Assembly (NCBI GenBank): GCA_002005505.1
Contig: KV908668.1
Span: 49,867 to 113,866, forward strand
Source: Botryococcus braunii
Taxonomy: Eukaryota; Chlorophyta; Trebouxiophyceae
DNA: 64,000 nt
Direction of reading: 5' to 3'
The notes under the pieces are model-generated. The model worked only from the letters and a program-made list of their open reading frames with translations. It ran no database searches and was not told the origin of the DNA. Of this stretch, positions 11,958 to 22,095 are shown piece after piece (position 1 is the stretch's first letter; each line of letters opens with the position of its first letter). Both the position numbers and the translations under genes were made by a program.

Positions 11958-12213
11958 ATCTGCGTCATCACTATCCCCTCTGAGCCCACCCCACCCCAAT
12001 ACGAGAATCCCTCATCGACCTCCCATGTGCCCGCGTTGTTATTCTGCGTGTTCACTAACATGAACTTCAAGTCATCGATCGAGATACTGGTCGCGAAATG
12101 CTGGTCAGTAAATATTGACCTTCTCTCTCCTCCCCCCCCCCCCCTTACTTTTCCTTCTACTTCCTACTCCTTTACTCCCTTTCCCCTTTCTCCTCTTCGC
12201 CTTCTTTCTTCTT

Positions 12214-12438
12214 TTAAAGGAAAAGTGAAATATGTCAGTCTCGAGAGCTCAGGCCCCCGATGCCCAAACAGTCACGTGTCGACACCGTGATGCGTGACGT
12301 TCTTCTTTTCTTTTTTGTTTTCTCCATGTAAAGCAGTTTTTGCCCGATATCTTTTGACACATGCAGCTGTCCGGATGTTGACTCTTGATTGTTTGGGCAC
12401 CGGGGCCCTGAGACTGATACAGTCACTTTTACTTTAAA
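12214..12438. mobile_element. Foldback / MITE-like inverted repeat
   Basis: The segment 12214-12282 is the imperfect reverse complement of 12377-12438; both contain the word GCCCAAACA or its complement next to a GGCCCC/GGCCCCC run and an AAAGTGA end. The arms flank about 95 bp. No transposase is present. I could not fix a target-site duplication, so this could also be a local inverted duplication. Confidence 0.5.
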
Positions 12439-12539
12439 TGTTGACCTTGGGTGTAGTGTTTGGATGAGATAGGAGGCAGACGGAGACGGAAAGGCAGATT
12501 CGATGATTACATTGGCTGATCTCAAAGTCTCTTATATGC

Positions 12540-12663
12540 GCTTAGCTGAGCCGTCAAGACCACCCCGCTGAAGTAACGCTCGGTAACGAGATATCGAACC
12601 ACGATCGCACTGACCTTCGATTGTACCGCCGCTACTCGGGACGAGACCTTGAGCGCGGTTACA
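12540..12663 (-). repeat. Possible start of the 3' LTR of Gypsy element I
   Basis: Read on the minus strand, a purine tract (12664-12680, ACTTGAGGTGGGGGGAGA) is followed at once by TGTAACCGCG at 12663, the expected polypurine tract/LTR boundary. The other end of the LTR is not identified, and no second copy is in the window to confirm it. Confidence 0.4.
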
Positions 12664-13289
12664 TCTCCCCCCACCTCAAGTCTTTGGCCGTCCTCGGACA
12701 GACCATACTACAAGAATTATACAACGGCATGCTGTCTCAACACAACTGAGCTACAATGATCCCTGTGGTACCGCGAGGGCCCGTGTGGGTGATCACTGAG
12801 CTATCCAGTACCTGAGTAGTGGCCATCTACTCCGCCATGACGGAATAGCAGTGAGGTGATCAGTCTCCCAACTACCCAACAAGACGTGGACTGGTGACGA
12901 TGCCCGACTCGTCTGGACCGCTCCCATAAGCCATGGTCCTAGCAACTACCACGGGCTGCTCTTGGGGTTAGCGTGTAAGTGAGGAGCTATGCAATCCGTG
13001 GGCCACGCACACACACCCGTCGGCTGATGAGACCCTCCAGTGGACCGATACTCATCGACGCAGGGCTGCATTCCCTGTACGACGCTGCCGTTACATGCAA
13101 GGTCACTGACCTGCTTAGGATGACCCATCTGATGTGCCCATTCATATGCAATAAGGAAAGTCAACGCGTTCCCGGTTACGCGTTACTCCTTTCATGCTGA
13201 CGGTACAATTACCGTATAGCTGCTTCTGGCCGTTGGCCCCCACCCCCCCTACCTCAAGAGGGGTGCTGGCCAGGCGAAGGTGGGTGTGT
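12664..13289 (-). other. 3' untranslated region of Gypsy element I
   Basis: Lies between the chromodomain end and the putative polypurine tract. It contains a second G-rich purine tract (about 13235-13262 on the minus strand). No further coding motif is visible. Confidence 0.4.
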
Positions 13290-13757
13290 AGGTCACTTCA
13301 ACCCATTCCTTGCCTTATAAGCTGTCAACATGGCACGGGTCTCCGCATTATGAACAAAGTTGGATACGGGCTCCCAGGAATTATCGCTGTCTGGGTATCC
13401 AAACCACTTCACCAAGTAGAGGTATAGGGCCTTTGCTAGACGGATCATCGTGGGACTTCTTCGCGTTCACATGACGACACCTTACCTTGTGCCCAACGAT
13501 GTCCTCAACTTCATAATACATGTCACTGTCGATGACGGGGGGTAACGGAGTCGGCTGAGGCATCTCTGTGCCTTGCTGCTCGGGTGGCTTGTACGGCTTG
13601 AGTAGACTGACGTGAAACACGTTGTGCCAACGGATTCCTGGCGGGAGTTCCAACTTGTAGGCAACATTACCCACTCGCGATAGCACAGTGAATGGACCAA
13701 CGAACTTTGGAAGAAACTTGGTGCTGAGCACTGAGCGTCGACCAGCGTTGCGTGTCG
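13290..13757 (-). pseudogene. Gypsy element I: integrase C-terminus and chromodomain
   Basis: The minus strand encodes FLPKFVGPFTVL, RVGNVAYKLELPP and VFHVSLLKPY, the conserved C-terminal tail of Ty3/Gypsy integrases, then YYEVEDIVGHKV. After a frameshift near 13425 another frame gives YLVKWFGYP, DSDNSWEP and NAETRAM, a chromodomain. This marks the element as a chromovirus, whose chromodomain directs integration toward modified histones. It joins directly to the integrase core at 15145-15830, from which it is split by a solo LTR. Confidence 0.85.
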
Positions 13758-13762
13758 ATAAG

Positions 13763-15139
13763 TATTGTAGGTAATGACCAAGATTAGGTAATTACTTAGG
13801 GAGCATTACTGTTGGACTTATTCAGAGGTATTCTTCTGACTCATCCTTGGCAAAACAGTCGTGTATGCCAAGCTGACCTGGACGACGCGACACTGATGAG
13901 CCTTAGGTGTAAACTACTGCATATGTCTTCCAGCTAGTCCTATGAACTTGGCTGTGAAGCGACATAATACTATGACAGACTTCAGTCTCCTTCACATAAC
14001 TTCACGTAGAGGTTTGGACAACTTTGCATTGACTCACGCAGCATCGTGGCACTCAGTGGAATTTGTTTTTTGGGACCTCGAATACATATTCGAGGTCAGT
14101 CAAACTAATTCCCAGGCGGCCACATCAGTGTGTTGATTTAGGTACATGATATGGGACCTTTAAGTTGTGTTGGCTAGGACACATCATATGTATTGGAGTG
14201 CCAATTAGGGACCTTTTGTAGTGAGAGTTCTTGAGGGACTCGACTTTTATCGAGTCCCTTGGGCGCCAAACACGGTCTGGTATTTAATTGCTGGAGGCGA
14301 CAGCCTCGGAATTCTTTGGTTGGCCGAATCTCGAGCCACGGACTGGAAGTCCTGTCTGATTGATGCAAATTGGAGCTTGCTGTTGCATATTTGATTTGTG
14401 TTTGAGACAGTCGTACTTGTTTGGTTGCCGCAACGGAAGGCGCTCCTGTCGAACCTGTATCAGTCGCGCCAAAGGGTACGTTGTCATTTTGACAGAGGAT
14501 AGAATAGCCTGATGTATTTGATGTACAACGTATTTGCAATGTTGCACATTGCTCTGTCTAAATCGTAATGATTGGGGCAATAGGTGTGTCGAGGTCTGAC
14601 TTACGTATACGAAACCTCTCCACTGCATTGACGAATCCTTTGCGGACTTACAGGTATTGAATGTATTTGCGATTTAATTAGATAATTCCTATGTGGTTTG
14701 ATATTTTGTTGACTCTTGCAAAGTTGTGCTGATTGGTCGTCAAGGGAACGAGAGTGCCGGACTCAGGTCCGGCACAGAACCTATCTGAGACGATACTGTG
14801 AAACCAGCTGATGTGAGAAGCAATTCATCCGTATAAGAGATTGTGCCAGTAGGGCAAGCAGTAATGATGTTCCATGTAATTGATTCTTTGGTTGGCCGAA
14901 TCCTGAGCCACGGACTGAAAGTCCTGTCTGCTTGATGCAAATTGGAGCTTGCTGTTGCATATTGGATTTGTGTTTGAGACAGTCGTACTTGTTTGGTTGC
15001 CGCAACGGAAGGCGCTCCTGTCGAACCTGTATCAGTCGCGCCAAAGGGTGTGTCGAGGTCTGACTTACGAAACCTCTCCACTGCATTGACGAATCCTTTG
15101 TGGACTTACTGGTGTTCTCTCTGCCCATAACCTTTCACA
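13763..15139 (+). mobile_element. Solo LTR of the Copia A family (1377 bp)
   Basis: This single LTR is flanked by the perfect 5-bp target duplication ATAAG (13758-13762 and 15140-15144) inside the Gypsy I integrase gene. Its length equals the LTRs at 20532-21908 and 28222-29598, but its sense runs on the plus strand. It starts TATTGTAGG where other copies have TGTTGTAGG and ends CCTTTCACA. It is diverged from them throughout, so it is an older insertion; the internal region was probably lost by LTR-LTR recombination. It holds the 108-bp GT...AG segment at 14476-14583. Confidence 0.92.
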
Positions 15140-15834
15140 ATAAGAGAACCTTGTCTCCCTCATGATACACAAGTTCACTTCTGTGCTTGTCATACTGCTT
15201 CTTCTGGCGCTCTTGTGCGGTCTCAATATCACCACGGGCTTGCACCCATGAGTTCTCGCGTTCATGTGCTGCTTGCAAACATGCTTGAGCTGCCCGAGTC
15301 TGCTCTAGAATACGCTGACGCACAGAGCTGGCTTCTTGTACTTCGAAGACGTGTGCGCGCGTGTTGGGCACTACTTTCGGAAGTAACGCCTCCAAACCTT
15401 CCACTGCTGTGGGGTGTCGACCAAAGTTCCGGAAGAATGGTGAAGCTCTGATGCTTTCTTGGTATGCATTGTTAATTGCAAATTCTGCATTTGGGAGGTA
15501 CTTGACCAAATCATCTCCCTGAGGGTTGACGTAATTGCGTAGATTATCTTCCAATATGCGATTCATGCGCTCTGTCTGTCCATCAGACTGTGGGTGGTAT
15601 GCTGTCGTAAGACAGTGCTTGACGTTCAATCCACGACACCACTCACGGAAGAAGTCACCCGTGAATCTTGGATCACGATCAGTGATGAGCTGCGCTGGTT
15701 TGCCATACAATGCAAAGACTTGGCTGTAGAGCTTCTGAGCAATAGCCGTAGACGTCACTGTCTTATTGCATGGAAGAAACTTTGCCATCTTCGTTAGCTT
15801 GTCGACAACAACCATGATTGGAGTCATAGCCGGT
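15135..15834 (-). pseudogene. Gypsy element I: integrase catalytic core
   Basis: Encodes the DDE core: MVVVDKLTKMAKF (first Asp), LITDRDPRFTGDFF (second Asp) and AYHPQSDGQTERMNR (Glu), then the PFF/YGRHP-like region and KKQYDKHR...GDKVLLL. The N-terminus is cut at about 15830 by the Copia B LTR and the C-terminus by the solo LTR at 15139. The reverse transcriptase and gag of this element would lie beyond Copia B and are not in the window. Confidence 0.9.
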
Positions 15835-16566
15835 TGTTATAATAGTGAAAGAACATTTGGTGCCTTTCCCTCAGAAGAGTAATAGTGGCCAGATCAGCTC
15901 GGATTAACCAGCAGGAACATTCATTAGAATGAGCAATAGGTGGCAGAACCTAGGAGTTCTGCCAGAATCAATCTAGATCAATTTCGCATAGATTAGGGAG
16001 AATGAGGTAATTGGACACGGTTTGCTAGAAAGGATTTATGACGCCGGCGTGCAAGGACGAGGCACTTGATTGGGACAATAAAGGCACTTCGGGTGCTTAT
16101 CTCTTAACTGTTGCCTATCAAGTCCTCATTCACATTCGGTCACTGCTTGTTCTCCAACACACAACAAGAGTGCCGACGAGCTAATCACCCTTCGTGCCCG
16201 GGTCATACAGGTAACCTGACGTTGAGTGACAGAAGCCTCATTGACAATTGGTTAGGAAGAGGTCTAGGTAATGTTATTCAGTTGGTGCTAATGCTTTTGC
16301 TCATTGAACACTGGTAATACAGACTATCGGTAGTTACGTAGATTAAGTAGTTTGAATTACGGAGTGATGAGAGAAAGCAAGTAGCATTGTAATGACTTGA
16401 TTGGGACAATAAAGGCACTTCGGGTGCTTATCTCTTAACTGTTGCCTATCAAGTCCTCATTCACATTCGGTCACTGCTTGTTCTCCAACACACAACAAGA
16501 GTGCCGACGAGCTAATCACCCTTCGTGCCCGGGTCATACAGGAAACGCCACGCTCAGCATTGTTCA
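15835..16566 (+). repeat. Copia B 5' LTR (732 bp)
   Basis: Starts TGTTATAATAG where the Gypsy I integrase breaks off and ends GCATTGTTCA immediately before the primer-binding site. It contains a 147-bp direct duplication: 16064-16210 and 16395-16541. The first copy ends CATACAG followed by GTAACC, the second ends CATACAG followed by GAAACG. The 3' LTR lies outside the window, so the start is judged from the break in the target and the TG. Confidence 0.8.
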
Positions 16567-16581
16567 GGTTATGGGCCCACC
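16567..16581 (+). other. Copia B primer-binding site (internal tRNA-iMet type)
   Basis: GGTTATGGGCCCACC directly follows the LTR. It is complementary to the anticodon stem-loop region of plant initiator tRNA-Met as I recall it, not to a tRNA 3' CCA end. Drosophila copia is known to prime from such an internal half-tRNA. The same 15 nt follow the LTR of the Copia A family. Confidence 0.75.
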
Positions 16582-16632
16582 AATTCATACGCTGAGCACT
16601 TGAGATGTGTGACCCGAACGGAAGGATCTGCG

Positions 16633-17157
16633 ATGGGACGAACGAGACAGAGCCGGAGAATGTCTACGGGCTCTGCGAGACCTATGAGGCTACCTCCACC
16701 TCCACCACCGACATATGACAGCTTGAGAAGAGCTGGTGGAGAGACAGGACCAAGAACACCTGAGGAACGAGCATTCATCATCAAGGACTTTGTCAGCCGA
16801 GCATACGGACAGGGCAGACTAGACCCTCCACAGTGGTTCAAACAGAGATTTCCAGTCTACCCTGCTTACAAAGTGACAGCCTGGGAGTGTTCCTTCATCA
16901 ACGGAGACCCAGGATTTGTGACCCGGGCACTGTTTGAACGACACCTGCGGCAGGTCGGAGGTCCGGACCAGGAAGAATTCTGGGCAGAAAAGGCAGCATA
17001 CACAGCTGTGGAGACAACTCTCGCTTCGTTCGACGAGGACTTCCTTATTTCTCTCTTGGGAAGCAGAAAAGGATACAGTCCTGAGGAGTGGTGCTCTGAA
17101 CCAGGCAGCGAGGACGAGGACGGAGACTCGAAACTTTCAGAACACAACGACGACTGA
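16633..17157 (+). CDS. Copia B: extra ORF upstream of gag, unknown function
   Basis: ATG at 16633 opens a 174-residue frame to a TGA at 17155-17157, only 16 bp before the gag start. The N-terminus is Arg/Ser-rich and basic, followed by PPPPPPTYDSL, which holds a PPxY word (in retroviral Gags such a word recruits WW-domain ubiquitin ligases; relevance here is unknown). A globular-looking middle (residues about 40-140, rich in aromatic residues) precedes a very acidic tail (GSEDEDGD). I recognise no domain. The A and C families in this window do not show such an ORF. It may be an accessory protein or a captured host fragment. Confidence 0.6.
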   Translation: MGRTRQSRRMSTGSARPMRLPPPPPPTYDSLRRAGGETGPRTPEERAFIIKDFVSRAYGQGRLDPPQWFKQRFPVYPAYKVTAWECSFINGDPGFVTRALFERHLRQVGGPDQEEFWAEKAAYTAVETTLASFDEDFLISLLGSRKGYSPEEWCSEPGSEDEDGDSKLSEHNDD

Positions 17158-17173
17158 CCAGATATCCAACAGC

Positions 17174-17869
17174 ATGGCAAAGAAGGGCTCAAGCACAAGT
17201 GAAGCATCGAAGTCAGCAGACGAGAAGTCAACGTCAACCCCCACACGAGAGCCATGCACACCCAGTACATCTAAGGGTGAGGGAGATAGTCTTCCCAAGG
17301 TTATTGCTACGCAAGTCAAGGTCCATATCAAACTACTGCGTCATGGTCAGAATTTTATAGTGTGGGACAATGCATTCACTGCTGCTAATAGTGCAAAGGG
17401 TTCATTGCCTGCCATTCAAGAAGCCATGCCTGGTATCATCCACAATGCTGCTGCTATGCTGCTGATGTATGAATCAGTCCCGGAAGAATGGCTGGGAGAA
17501 TTGTCTAGCAAGCCCTCTGCGTATGATGCATATGTATTTATCTGCAAGAAATTTGTTGGTGGATATAATACCCAAGCCAATGCAGATTGGTTGAATGAGA
17601 TGGCAAAGGGCATGAAACGAGGAGAAACAATATCCCATTATGTATCCAGGATGATCAATCTAAAGAGCTGCCTGAAACGCAATGGACATGATCTCTTGGA
17701 TGGTCATGTGGCAACCCAGATAGTGCAGGGACTCCCAGCAGCAGCCAATCCTCCAGGACTACTACCCACTGCAGTTGCTTACCCCTTGGATCAGCTGGTA
17801 GACCTGATTCCACCACAGCCGAGGCCTCCGGGTACAATGATGATGGGGATCAACAGGCTGTGGTCATGA
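17174..17869 (+). pseudogene. Copia B gag (capsid part)
   Basis: ATG at 17174; 231 residues. A Ser/Thr/Lys-rich N-terminus is followed by a Copia-type Gag core similar to that of the A family: KVHIKLLRHGQNFIVWDNAF, AAAMLLMYESVPEEW, SAYDAYVFICKKFVGGYN, MKRGETISHYVSRM. The frame is lost near 17855, before the nucleocapsid zinc knuckle, which is in another phase. The frameshift may be decay or a programmed shift; with the downstream TAG, decay is more likely. Confidence 0.85.
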
Positions 17870-20531
17870 TGGCTCAGCCTACCCCACCTGCTCCTGTACC
17901 TGCTCCAGCAGCATGTGCGCTGACCCAACCCAAGCAGTCAGCAGACAAAGACTCAAAGGTGGAGGTAAGGGGGACCTGCAACTACTGTCACAAAAAGGGA
18001 CACTTCTGGCGAGACTGCCGCAAGCGGCAGAGAGATGCAGAAACCCAGAGGAACGTAGTTGCAGCTGTGTAGCAGCTGGGTGGCATGTGGCCCCAAGGGC
18101 AATTTCCCGGAGCACCCCAGCCACCTCCAACAGTGCAGCATGCCTTCCCTGGAGCTGGAGCGTTCCCACTGCTGCATCCACCTACTGGTCCTCCCTCTCC
18201 TCCTTCAGAAGGTATGCCATATGTAGTATCCTACAATTTGCTGGATTCCCGCAGCAACAAACAGTCCAAACAGTCCTGGCTTGTGGATAGTGGAGCGTCA
18301 GTGCATCTTGTGAACAGCCTGTCCCTGCTGCATGCCCCCACTGTACATGCTACGCCTATTCCCCTTCAACTCGCCACCTCTGATGCTATAGGAGGAATCA
18401 TTGCAACGGGCTCAGTATGTCTATTGTCCCCACAGCATGTACCACTATGGCTGCACCATGTGCAGTGTGTTCCTTCAGCTACGACTAATATCCTGTCAGT
18501 ATCTGCTGCCCTCCGTGATGGTGCTTGCTTTGCTACAGACAGTATGGGAGGTTTTACAGCAGTGACTGGCCCAAATGGGTGGAGGATGCCAGTGAGTGCA
18601 GAGAATGGCCTGTACTATGTACACAACTGTTTGCCTGTAACAGCGAGTAAAACCCCATGCCCAGTGACAGCTGCCATGAAGAGCAAATGTAAGAAAAGCC
18701 AGAAGCATGACTGTACTAGACGTTTCTTGTGGCACAGCAGATTGGGACACCCTGGTGAACCATGGATGCAACGTTTGAGCAGTGAGCAGTTAGTCACTGG
18801 CCTAGACACACATCTTTCCCCTTGTGAAAAGTGCCCCAAGTACTGTGAAGCCTGCATTGAGGGGAAGCATGCTCGCCCACCTTTCGGTCTAAGTTCCAGA
18901 CCTGCAGTGAACCCCCTTGACAAAATCCATATTGACACTGTGGGTCCTATATCTTCAGCTGCAATCACTGGAGAACGGTTTTGGGTGACAGTAGCAGACG
19001 AAGCATCCGGATGGAAAGCAGTCTTGCCAGTTAAATCTAAGGATGTTATTGGAGCTGTTGTCAGGGACCTTATCCTGTTTTGGCAGACAGAAAGGAGAAC
19101 CACTGTGAAGTGCATTCGATGTGACAGGGGCACTGAATTCATTAATGCCAAATTCAAGGAGTTCTGTGCCTCTCAGGGCACTAAATTGGAGATGTCTGCG
19201 CCATATACCCCGCAACAGAATGGGATAGCAGAGCGAGCCAACAGGACCCTCAAGGAGCGAACCAGAACACTTCTTAACTTTGCAGCAGCCAGTCCAGTGA
19301 TGTGGAAAGAGGCTTTGGAGACAGCTTGCACCCTTCTGAACATGGGACCCAGCACAGGCAGGCCTCTTACCCCCTGTGAAATGTTTATGGGATATAAACC
19401 AGATGTTTCCCTTCTACGTACCTGGGGATGCCTGGCATTTGTGCATGTACCAGACCAGCAAAGGAGTGTATTTGCACCCAAGGCAGTGCCAGGGATGTTC
19501 ACTGGATATTCGCCAGTGTCCAAGGCATTTCGTATCTATCTAGGAGGGGGGGTCTGGCGGGAGAGCAGAGATGTGGAATTTGTGGAGCACATTCGGGGGG
19601 CCTCCAGAGTGGGAATGCACATTCTGCCTGGACAGCCTCAGCAGTTTTCATATCCTGAAGGCCTGCAACTCCAGCAGCAGGACAGTGAACCTCCTGCTGG
19701 TCCCAACCAACTCCGTACTCAGAATGGCGCTATCAGCATACCCTGCTCCAGCAACAGACCTGACAGCACCCTCCCAGAAGCCCCTGACGAGGCTGCAACC
19801 GAGCCTGTCGGTCAGGGGAAGTGCCTCTCGGAGGAAGCCGCCACTGACCATGTCACTGGATCACCGGGAGGAACTCATCCACTGGATCTGGACCAGTCCG
19901 GCATGGTGGAGACACTCCGTCGAATGGCAAGAGGGAATCCCGACGGTGGAGGACATCAACAGTTTTTGGAGCGAGCACAGCAGTCCCTCTGAGACCCACG
20001 GCCTGACAACGAAGGCCAGCCCCCGGATGGATTGACAAGATTGCAACGCTACGAGCATCGAACTGCTGCACGCGAACTCCTGCTGGCACAGGAGAAGGGA
20101 GCGAGTGGGGCTGACAGAATGTGACACTGAGTCACAGGGACCAGGGGAAGTGCAAGACAGGGGTCAGAATCACCAGAGACCTGCATCACATGTGAGCGAT
20201 GAGAGGGGGACAGTCTCTGATCAGACTGAAAATGGTCCAAGTGAGCTGAGTTGTTTGGGTGGGACCTGTACAGTGCCTGAGAGTGATGTTAGAGATGCAT
20301 CATGTGAGACGAGCTGCACAGTCCAATTCCATGAAGCCCATGTACAATGTGGTGCCAGCCACACAAATGGGGGCTATGCCTGTGAGCGCGCAGCTGGGCC
20401 AGCGTCCCAGCGCACATGTGTAGTGGAAGGAAGAAAGAGAGAGAGAGAGGCACTAGCTCAGTGCACAGAAGGAGCAGCCACACAAATCCTACAGGGTGCT
20501 CAGACTGCTTGTGAGGGAACTGACGAGACTG
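17860..20531 (+). pseudogene. Copia B pol, first part: zinc knuckle, protease, integrase
   Basis: The frame from 17860 holds the CCHC knuckle CNYCHKKGHFWRDC, then an in-frame TAG (18070-18072), then continues to 19992: protease WLVDSGASVHLVN (about 18280), GAG-pre-integrase FLWHSRLGHPGE, integrase zinc finger CEKCPKYCEACIEGKHARPPF, core HIDTVGPIS (Asp), CDRGTEFINAKF (Asp), YTPQQNGIAERANRTLKER (Glu), and the capsid-like GMFTGYSP tail. A shift near 19990 moves to the frame 20105-20531, a Ser/Glu-rich linker, cut at 20531 by Copia A. It resumes at 29604. Confidence 0.9.
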
Positions 20532-21908
20532 TGTGAAAGGTTATGGGCAGAGAGAACACCTGTAAGTCCGCAAAAGGATTTGTCAATGCACTGTAGAGGT
20601 TTCGTCAGTCAGACCTCGACACACCCTTTGGCGCGACTGATACAGGTTCGACAGGAGCGCCTTCCCTTGCGGCAACCAAAACGCAAGTGCAACTGTCTCA
20701 AAGACAAATCAAATATGCAATAGCAAGCTTCAACTTGTAGCAAACAGACAGGACTTCCATTCCGTGGCACAGGATTCGGCCAACCAACGAATCGATTACA
20801 TGGGACAATATTACTGATTGCCCTACTGGCACAATCTCATATACGCATAAATTACTTCTCACATCAGCTGGTTTCATAGCATCGTCTTCAGACATGTTCT
20901 GTGCCGGACCTGAGTCCGGCACACTCGTTCCCTTGACGACCTAACAGCACAGCTTAGCGACAGTCAACAAAATATCTAACCAAATAGGAATTATCTCATT
21001 AAATCACAACTACATCAATACCTGTAAGTCCGCAAAAGGATTTGTCAATGCACTGTAGAGGTTTCGTCAGTCAGACCTCGACACACCTATTGCCCCAAGC
21101 ATTACGATTTAGCCAGAGCAATGAGCAACATTGCAAATGCAGTGGTTATCAAATACATCATGCTATTCTATCCTCTGTCAAAGTGACAACGTACCCTTTG
21201 GCGCGACTGATACAGGTTCGACAGGAGCGCCTTCCCTTGCGGCAACCAAAACGCAAGTGCAACTGTCTCAAAGACAAATAAAATATGCAATAGCAAGCTT
21301 CAACTTGTAGCAAACAGACAGGACTTCCATTCCGTGGCACAGGATTCGGCCAACCAACGAATGACGAGTCTGTCGCCTCCAGCAGTTAAATACCTGACCG
21401 TGTTTGGCGCCCAAAGGACTCGATAAAAGTCGAGTCCCTGAAAGCTTCTCACTCCAAAAGGTCCCTAATTGGTAATCCAATACGGATGATGTGTCCTAGA
21501 CAAAATACCTAAAGGTCCCATTTTCTGTACCTAATTAAACACACTGATGTGGCCGCCTAAGAATTAGTTTGACTGACCTCGAATACGTATTCGAGGTCCC
21601 AAAAACAAGTTCCACTGAGTGCCACGATGCTGTGTGAGTCAATGCAAAGTTGTCCAAACCTCTATGTGAAGTTACGTGAGGAAGACTGAGGTCTGTCAAG
21701 GAATTATGTCGCTTCACAGCCAAGTTCCTAGGACTAGCTGGAAGAAATATGCAGTAGTTTGCACCTAAGGCCCAACAGTGTTGTGCCGTCCAGGGCAGCC
21801 TGGCATGCACGACTGTTTTGCCTAGGATGAGTCAGAAGAATACCTCTGAATAAGTCCAACAGTAATGCTCCCTAAGTAATTACCTGATCTAGGTCATTAC
21901 CTACAACA
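20532..21908 (-). repeat. Copia A 3' LTR (1377 bp)
   Basis: Left-hand LTR of a complete element. In element sense it starts TGTTGTAGG (at 21908) and ends CCTTTCACA (at 20532). It is near identical to 28222-29598 and exactly as long, implying a fairly recent insertion. The outer flank GACTG (20527-20531) is repeated at 29599-29603. It contains hairpins at 20901-20922 and 21413-21438 and a 24-bp perfect palindrome at 21575-21598, plus the duplicated leader segment (20560-20792 and 21022-21362). Confidence 0.95.
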
Positions 21909-21919
21909 CTTCCCCTTGG
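21909..21919 (-). other. Copia A polypurine tract
   Basis: Reads CCAAGGGGAAG on the minus strand directly next to the 3' LTR; it primes plus-strand DNA synthesis. The same tract borders the LTRs at 33079-33089 and 54582-54592. Confidence 0.85.
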
Positions 21920-22095
21920 ACGTTTCAGAGGTCCAGCTATTGTACTACTTCTCAGGCAACGCCCACTGTAGTACATGCTTCTGGGTCAGGCGTGCTTCGG
22001 GGGAGTTACTAGTGAAGGAGGTAGCTAATCTCCTCACCCTCCGCCTTTGCCCGTGGTCACTCGGTCGTGGTGAACACCAGCCGGAAAATAAGACG

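Larger units (their letters stand above)
10835..12213. other. Stretch without a clear gene
   Basis: Contains the direct repeat at 11041/11423, a perfect hairpin at 11360-11388 and a C/G homopolymer junction near 11930. Short frames do not continue between the repeat copies, so I do not call a coding region. Confidence 0.4.

Noticed and set aside
18070..18072. In-frame TAG between zinc knuckle and protease of Copia B as programmed readthrough
   Set aside because: B also has a gag frameshift and another shift near 19990, so random decay is the simpler view; the context shows no recognised readthrough signal.
21535..21810. A 91-residue open frame repeated at 29225, 54157 and 60862 with nearly the same product
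   Set aside because: It lies wholly in the U3 part of A-family LTRs; it recurs because the LTR recurs, and it is broken or altered in the other copies (13763 solo LTR, J). No protein motif.
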